DNA of 44,732 nt from Pseudomonas sp. AFG_SD02_1510_Pfu_092 (GTDB taxonomy: Bacteria; Pseudomonadota; Gammaproteobacteria; Pseudomonadales; Pseudomonadaceae). This document shows positions 40,457 to 44,732 of this stretch, piece after piece. Positions within the stretch are counted from its first letter, which is position 1; every line of letters begins with the position of its first letter. A model generated the notes under the pieces. It saw only the letters and a list, made by a program, of their open reading frames with translations. It was not told the origin of the DNA and ran no database searches. The translations under genes were made by a program, and so were the position numbers. The stretch covers positions 1 through 44,732 of the forward strand of contig NZ_PUQD01000046.1 in assembly GCF_003331055.1 (NCBI RefSeq), in the 5' to 3' direction.

Positions 40457-42850
40457 ATGAGTTCTACCCCGGTTCCCCAGCGCCATCCATTGAATCGCGC
40501 TTTGCACGGCGCATTCCTGGGGCTGGTTGTCAGCAGTTACGCGCTGCCGTCGCTTGCACAGCCGCAGGCGGCTGACCACAGCAACCCGCAGCAACAATGG
40601 AGCATCCCTGCCGGCCCGTTGGCCCCGGCGCTTGACCGCTTTGCGCGCCAGGCGGGTGTCAGCCTTTCTTTCGATGCGCAAAGCGTAGCCAACCGCACCA
40701 CCCAAGGTGTCAGCGGTGCGATGGAAACCCCGGCGGCGCTGGCGGTATTGCTGCAGGGGACCGAGCTGGCGCCCGAGCAGCAAGGCCCCAATGCCTACCG
40801 GGTGGTCCCGCAAGCCAAGCCAGCCGGCCCGCTCGAGCTCGGCGCAACCGAGGACTACCGGCTGGCGCCGGTCATCATCAACGCCAAGGTCAAGGCCAGC
40901 GCCGACGACGACCTGAACTCGGTGGTTGCCCAGGAGTTGTGGGTGGGCGGCAAGGTGGCGACCAGCATCCGTAACACGCCGGCATCGGTGTCGGTGGTCA
41001 CCCGCAAGGAAATGGAGCAGCGCAGCGTCAGCACCACGGAAGAGGCGCTGCAGTACACCCCGGGGGTGATCAGCGACTTTTATGGCTCCGACGACCGCAA
41101 CGACTACTTCCAGATCCGCGGCTTTCAGGCCACCACTTACCGTGACGGCTTGACCCTGAGTTCGATGCGCGGCGTACGCGAAGACCCGTTCGCCTACGAA
41201 CGCATCGAGATTCTGCGTGGCGCCAACTCCACCCTGTTCGGCCCGGCAGACCCGGGCGGCTCGGTGAACTTCGTGACCAAGCAGCCGCGCTTCGAGAAGT
41301 TTGGGCAAGGCTACGTGACCTATGGCTCCTACGACCACGCCGAGACCGGCATCGATGTGGGCGACGCGCTGAATGATGAACAGACCCTGGCCGGCCGTTT
41401 CACGGCCAAGATGCAGAACAGCGACCGCGAATACGATCACTCGCAGGACGACAACCGCTTCGTGATGGGCGGCCTCACCTGGGCGCCTAGCGACTACACC
41501 TCGGCGACCATGATCCTGGACTACCTGAAGACCGATAGCTCGCCGAACAGCGGTGGCTACCCGCTGGACAAGGAATACGACCGCAGCGATTTCTTTGGCG
41601 AGCCCAGCTACAACTTCCACCACGTCGAGCGCACCAGCCTCAGCGGCAACATCACCCACGATTTCGACAATGGCTTCGTGCTGCGCAGCAACTTGCGCTA
41701 CAGCGAGTTGAGCGATGACTTTGGCTATGCCTACCTGAGCGACAACCCCTCGCGGGTCGGCACCGTCATCCCCCGTTACGTGTTTGGTACCGACAGCGAC
41801 GCCGACCAGCTCAACGGCAACCTGATGCTGCAGTACGACGCGCAGTTCGAGCACATCGACAGCAGCACCTTGGTGGGTGTGGAATACCTCGATTCCACCA
41901 CCACGCAAAGCTCGATCTACGGCCTGGCGCCTTCCATCGACATCGCCAACCCGGTATTCACCGGGGTGCCGGGCGTGCTCACGCCCTACACGCGCAAGAA
42001 GAACGACGCCACCACCCAGGCGGTTTTCCTCCAGCAGAACCTGTCGTTCTACGACCGCGTGATCGCCACCGCCGGCGTGCGCAATGACTCGATGGACCTG
42101 TCGAGCAAGGAGTACGTCGGCGGTGTTCAGGAAGAAAAGGACAACTTCTCGGAAACCTCCTACCGCGCGGCGCTGACCTATATCGTCAACGATGAGGTGT
42201 CCACCTACGTGAGCATGGTCGAGTCCGTCTCGCCGCCACAGGTTGGCGTCACACCGCAGACCGGCAAGCAGTACGAAGTGGGCGTGAAGTATGCGCCGCT
42301 GGGGATGGACGCGCTGTTCTCGGCGGCGGTGTATGACCTGACCCAGGAAAACGTCACCATCGCCGTGGTGCTGCCCAGCGGCATCATCGAGCAGCAGACG
42401 GTGGGCGAGTCGCGCGTGCGCGGCCTGGACCTGGAAGCCAAGGCACAGGTGACGCAGGACATCAGCGTGATCGCGGCTTATTCGTACATGGAATCGGAAG
42501 TGCTGCGCGGGGCGTTGTATGATGGCTCTTCGCTCAAGGGCAAGGAGTTCACCACGGCACCGAAGCACTCGGGTTCGTTGTGGGGTTACTACAGCATTCC
42601 CGGTACTGACGTGAGCGTTGGCTTGGGCGCGCGGTATGTCGGGGCGTATTACATGGATGCGGCCAACACCAAGAAAAGCGATGGCACTACGTTGTTCGAT
42701 GCGGCGCTGAATTACCAGATTGCCAAGGGGACTGACCTGGCGCTCAACGTCAGCAACCTGTTTGACGAGCAGCATGTGGTGGGCTCGGGAACCGCGAACT
42801 ACTACAACCCAGGGCGAGAGGTGACGGCCAAGTTGAGTTACAGCTGGTAA
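40457..42850 (+). CDS. TonB-dependent siderophore receptor with STN domain
   Basis: This 797-residue outer-membrane receptor imports ferric siderophores with TonB energy. The signal peptide is about 1-34 (cut near SLA/QPQ). A secretin/TonB N-terminal (STN) signalling domain follows (about 48-117; QWSIPAGPLAPALDRFARQA). The plug domain has the NDYFQIRGFQATTYRDGL and ERIEILRGANSTLFGPADPG segments, and the 22-strand barrel ends in a C-terminal aromatic residue (SYSW). The start at 40457 has a GGAG site and a normal signal peptide. The STN domain usually talks to an anti-sigma factor of the FecR type; no such gene, nor an ECF sigma gene, lies next to it. The ligand cannot be named; it reads like FpvA/FoxA/FhuE-type receptors. 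Confidence 0.92.
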   Translation: MSSTPVPQRHPLNRALHGAFLGLVVSSYALPSLAQPQAADHSNPQQQWSIPAGPLAPALDRFARQAGVSLSFDAQSVANRTTQGVSGAMETPAALAVLLQGTELAPEQQGPNAYRVVPQAKPAGPLELGATEDYRLAPVIINAKVKASADDDLNSVVAQELWVGGKVATSIRNTPASVSVVTRKEMEQRSVSTTEEALQYTPGVISDFYGSDDRNDYFQIRGFQATTYRDGLTLSSMRGVREDPFAYERIEILRGANSTLFGPADPGGSVNFVTKQPRFEKFGQGYVTYGSYDHAETGIDVGDALNDEQTLAGRFTAKMQNSDREYDHSQDDNRFVMGGLTWAPSDYTSATMILDYLKTDSSPNSGGYPLDKEYDRSDFFGEPSYNFHHVERTSLSGNITHDFDNGFVLRSNLRYSELSDDFGYAYLSDNPSRVGTVIPRYVFGTDSDADQLNGNLMLQYDAQFEHIDSSTLVGVEYLDSTTTQSSIYGLAPSIDIANPVFTGVPGVLTPYTRKKNDATTQAVFLQQNLSFYDRVIATAGVRNDSMDLSSKEYVGGVQEEKDNFSETSYRAALTYIVNDEVSTYVSMVESVSPPQVGVTPQTGKQYEVGVKYAPLGMDALFSAAVYDLTQENVTIAVVLPSGIIEQQTVGESRVRGLDLEAKAQVTQDISVIAAYSYMESEVLRGALYDGSSLKGKEFTTAPKHSGSLWGYYSIPGTDVSVGLGARYVGAYYMDAANTKKSDGTTLFDAALNYQIAKGTDLALNVSNLFDEQHVVGSGTANYYNPGREVTAKLSYSW

Positions 42851-42866
42851 GGCTGAGGGCCCGCCC

Positions 42867-43012
42867 ACACAGAACCCGCTCCCACAGGTACCGCGCTGGC
42901 TTCGGGCTCACACCGTCCCTGTGGGAGCGGCCATGGCCGCGAACACCGGCGCAGCCGGTGCCATGCACCGCGCTGCATTCTTCGCGGGCTTGCCCGCTCC
43001 CACAGGGTACTG
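42867..43012. repeat. REP cluster after the siderophore receptor
   Basis: Arms ending CCCGCTCCCACAGG, then CTGTGGGAGCGGCCATGGCC GC, a GCACCGGC-type palindrome and a final TTCGCGGGCTTGCCCGCTCC arm. The module CACCGG..AGCCGGTGCCATGCACCGCGCTGC recurs at 44106-44199. It is between the receptor and the small PtrA-like gene, which converge. Confidence 0.88.
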
Positions 43013-43057
43013 CACTGGTTCCGGGTTCCGCAGTATGGGCGCCCTTCGCTATACCGC

Positions 43058-43264
43058 TCAGCTTTTAGCGTCGTCGGCTGCCTTGCCTTTGCTTTCTGCT
43101 AAAGCGGCTTCTGCTTTCTGTTTCTCTGCAAGCTGAAACGCCTGCATGGAAGCTTTGCGGGCTGACTCCATGCGCGCGAAGGTGCGATCACCACCTCCGG
43201 ACGCCATCACCAACGAAGAAGCGGTCAACGTAGCAATGACGAAAAGTACTTTCATGGATTTCAT
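43058..43264 (-). CDS. Small exported protein, PtrA N-terminal-domain-like
   Basis: This 68-residue protein has a signal peptide (about 1-21, MKSMKVLFVIATLTASSLVMA) and a short mature part (SGGGDRTFARMESARKASMQ, then Lys/Ala/Glu-rich). It resembles small Pseudomonas proteins labelled co-regulatory protein PtrA N-terminal domain; the GGGDRTFARM motif is the reason. The start at 43264 is chosen because a GAGG site sits 8 bases upstream; an ATG two codons earlier is too close to it. Such proteins are often copper- or stress-induced in Pseudomonas; nothing here shows that directly. Confidence 0.7.
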   Translation of the reverse strand: MKSMKVLFVIATLTASSLVMASGGGDRTFARMESARKASMQAFQLAEKQKAEAALAESKGKAADDAKS

Positions 43265-43530
43265 TTGCATATCCTCAAGTGAAACGATGTAACTGGCGCT
43301 GCACAGTAACTAGTCCGGCAGAATAATACTTATCCGTTGACTGGCTGATTTCAGTATTTGATTGTCAATCTTGCGATTATCTAGGCAAGACATTGCCTTG
43401 CGAATTAGGTGTGCCTATTCGCTGATGGGCTTAAGTCATGCTTACAAAAAGTTTATCTTCGCTTCGTGCCTAGGAAGTTCCTTTCCCGCTTAAGGCGCAG
43501 GCAAATTTCAGGTCTCCGATAGGAGGCGGA
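43265..43530. other. A+T-richer spacer without genes
   Basis: This 266-base gap is visibly richer in A and T than the rest of the window. It holds the upstream region of the PtrA-like gene (minus strand) and the end of the DUF2790 gene. I see no ORF, REP or clear terminator in it. Confidence 0.6.
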
Positions 43531-43809
43531 TCAGGCCGTACCAGTAGGTGCGGCGGGGCTTCCACCCCATTCGAGGAATCGGATCTTGTGAATTTCGCCC
43601 TTGCTGTCTTCATAAACTACGGTCACCGGTACCACGCCGGTCTTGTCGGATGTATCGGTACGTTGCAATACCCGTTTCACATCGATGTTCATCCCGTAGT
43701 GATATTCAACGGCAGCAACATGCGCGCCGGGTCCTTGCAGGTTGTTATGGTCAAAGACACTGGGTGCGAGACTGGAAATCACGGCACTGACAATGGTGGC
43801 CATGCTCAT
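43531..43809 (-). CDS. DUF2790-like protein lacking the usual cysteines
   Basis: This 92-residue protein matches the DUF2790 pattern found in many small Pseudomonas proteins: VEYHYGMNIDVKRVLQ, then GVVPVTVVYEDSKGEIHKIRFLEWG. The start at 43809 has an AGAGG site 9 bases upstream; the frame is open upstream but has no family match. Typical members are exported, with a signal peptide and a cysteine before VVPV and another near GCS at the end. Here these are Thr and Gly, and the N-terminus (MSMATIVSAVISSLAPSVF) is at best a weak signal. Function is unknown. Confidence 0.72.
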   Translation of the reverse strand: MSMATIVSAVISSLAPSVFDHNNLQGPGAHVAAVEYHYGMNIDVKRVLQRTDTSDKTGVVPVTVVYEDSKGEIHKIRFLEWGGSPAAPTGTA

Positions 43810-44105
43810 AAGGCTGTACCTCTGATGAAGTTCGCTTGACAAGGACTTGATCTGACACGATGAGAAAGTGAAGTTCATTCCACCGCGACGAACGCGCTTC
43901 GCTGAGTCGCCTGTAGTGGCAAAAAACTTCCTGCAATCCACCGTGGCTGACAGCTCTCGACCATTCGTCCTTTGGTACCTGTATTTACTGGCTGGCATCC
44001 TCTTCAGCGACGGGTTGTCGGTTCTGGCGCACCTTCCGACCGGCCCGTTGTTCCGGCAAGGCAACTCTCCAGAAGCTGCACATAACGCACTAATTGACGC
44101 ACACG
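43810..44105. other. Spacer with no convincing gene
   Basis: Together with the REP element that follows, this makes a 447-base gap between the DUF2790 and DUF3077 genes. A plus-strand frame with a GTG start crosses it but runs into the REP element and has no family match. The promoter of the DUF2790 gene should lie here. Confidence 0.5.
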
Positions 44106-44199
44106 TTGTGGGAGCGGGTTCACCCGCGAACACCGGCAGAGCCGGTGCCATGCACCGCGCTGCATTCTTCGCGGGCTTGTGCCGCTCCCACAGGATAAG
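44106..44199. repeat. REP pair sharing a module with 42867-43012
   Basis: Arms GTGGGAGCGGGTTCACCCGC and TTCGCGGGCTTGTGCCGCTC surround the same ACACCGGC ... CATGCACCGCGCTGC middle piece found after the siderophore receptor. It lies just downstream of the DUF3077 gene. Confidence 0.87.
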
Positions 44200-44256
44200 C
44201 GAACCCCCTTTGTGAGCTCGGTGCTCCGCGCGACAGCGCAGCCCAAAGTCCGCTGG

Positions 44257-44520
44257 CTAGCGCATCATCCCCAGCTCGGCATCATCCAGCAGCGCCTTGC
44301 CCAAGGCGCACAGGTAATGTGCGGCCCAAATCAGCTTTGGCTTGTCTTCCATCAAACCGTCGATGGTCAGGTCCCGCGCATAGCCCATCAGTTCCGAAGC
44401 TTGCTCGCGGGCGTTCTGGCAGGGAATGCCGGGCTCGATGCGGAATAGCGGATGAGTCTGGTTTTCGCCTTGGTAGAAGATGGTTTTACCGACGGTGCAT
44501 TGGGTGTCTTCGGTGGTCAT
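44257..44520 (-). CDS. DUF3077 family protein
   Basis: This 87-residue soluble protein matches the DUF3077 pattern of small Pseudomonas proteins: a FRIEPGIPCQNAREQASELM segment in the middle and a helical end with WAAHYLCALGKALLDDAE. The function is unknown. A GGGAG-type ribosome site lies upstream. It follows the next gene by 23 bases on the same strand, so the two are probably one transcript. Confidence 0.8.
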   Translation of the reverse strand: MTTEDTQCTVGKTIFYQGENQTHPLFRIEPGIPCQNAREQASELMGYARDLTIDGLMEDKPKLIWAAHYLCALGKALLDDAELGMMR

Positions 44521-44543
44521 TGATCGATCTCCCTGGTAGTGAA

Positions 44544-44729
44544 TCAGTGCACGGCTTGCGGGTCCGCTGGCTTGTGTATGTGTGCCAGCGCTGACTCGAG
44601 AAGTTTACGAAGGGACTCAAGCTCGTGCATCGACGCCATGACCAACAATGACGCAGGCGATCGCGGCTGCATCAGCATTGCCTGCTGGGCTACGGCTTCG
44701 GCACAGAGCGCGTAGTCCGAGGCCAGCAT
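44544..44729 (-). CDS. Small unknown protein, possibly cut by the window end
   Basis: At least 61 codons are open to the right edge of the window; the ATG at 44729 may be the start, but only three bases remain beyond it, so an upstream start cannot be excluded. The translation is helical (CAEAVAQQAMLMQPRS, then MHELESLRKLLESALAHI) with no signal peptide. I do not recognise the family. It lies 23 bases upstream of the DUF3077 gene on the same strand. Confidence 0.55.
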   Translation of the reverse strand: MLASDYALCAEAVAQQAMLMQPRSPASLLVMASMHELESLRKLLESALAHIHKPADPQAVH

Positions 44730-44732
44730 GAT

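Noticed and set aside
40211..42868. An 885-codon minus-strand reading frame opposite the siderophore receptor, and similar long antisense frames opposite other genes.
   Set aside because: Their sequences are biased shadows (rich in Arg, His, Gln, Ala, Val) with no ribosome site or recognisable domain, while the opposite strand encodes clear proteins.
43868..44215. A 115-codon plus-strand frame with GTG start and one hydrophobic segment.
   Set aside because: It has no good ribosome site, no family match, and its last third is a translation of a REP element.

Overview
The window is a chromosomal segment from a fluorescent pseudomonad, most likely of the Pseudomonas putida group. The evidence is high G+C coding sequence, the gene order holA-lptE-leuS / lnt-corC-ybeY-ybeZ / hemL-thiE-thiD-ladS, and many REP elements ending in a CTCCCACAG-type motif between genes. 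I saw no tRNA, rRNA, prophage, IS element or CRISPR array. The first ~100 bases are G/C homopolymers and look like a degraded contig end.

Region by region. 1-4.5 kb: minus-strand leuS-lptE-holA, with hairpins in both intercistronic gaps. 4.7-5.9 kb: a small unknown gene and a YdcF/ElyC-type membrane protein. 6.0-9.9 kb: the minus-strand ybeZ-ybeY-corC-lnt cluster; miaB, which normally precedes ybeZ, is missing and a REP pair lies there instead. 10.1-11.0 kb: a DUF1820 gene converging on a secreted Sel1-repeat gene. 11.3-14.0 kb: thiD-thiE-hemL. 14.3-16.3 kb: a LadS-like sensor kinase that lacks a receiver domain. 16.4-20.3 kb: aidB-like acyl-CoA dehydrogenase, AMP nucleosidase and RluE-type pseudouridine synthase. 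20.3-21.0 kb: a five-copy tandem REP array. 21-24.2 kb: DUF2788, an Lrp regulator, a candidate structured RNA with a strong terminator, a DUF6515 protein, a FieF-type cation exporter and a lipoprotein. 24.3-32.1 kb: several RNA or nucleic-acid enzymes (HrpB, NYN nuclease, DEDDh exonuclease, RhlE) mixed with YciC, DUF2076 and an EamA exporter. 32.3-38.5 kb: a flavoprotein, a histone-deacetylase-fold hydrolase, a gene remnant, a GNAT acetyltransferase, tesB overlapping a HAD phosphatase, and an MDR oxidoreductase. 38.9-42.9 kb: GabP-type permease and a Fur-box-preceded TonB-dependent siderophore receptor. 43-44.7 kb: small Pseudomonas-specific genes (PtrA-like, DUF2790, DUF3077, and one cut by the window end).

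Most of the window is core housekeeping: translation (leuS, rluE, ybeY), outer-membrane biogenesis (lptE, lnt), replication (holA), cofactor synthesis (hemL, thiE, thiD) and purine turnover (amn). The accessory interest lies in the REP-rich intergenic spaces, the missing miaB, the shortened LadS, the candidate RNA and the small genes at the right end. Gene identities are from reading the translated sequence and family knowledge; no database search was run.
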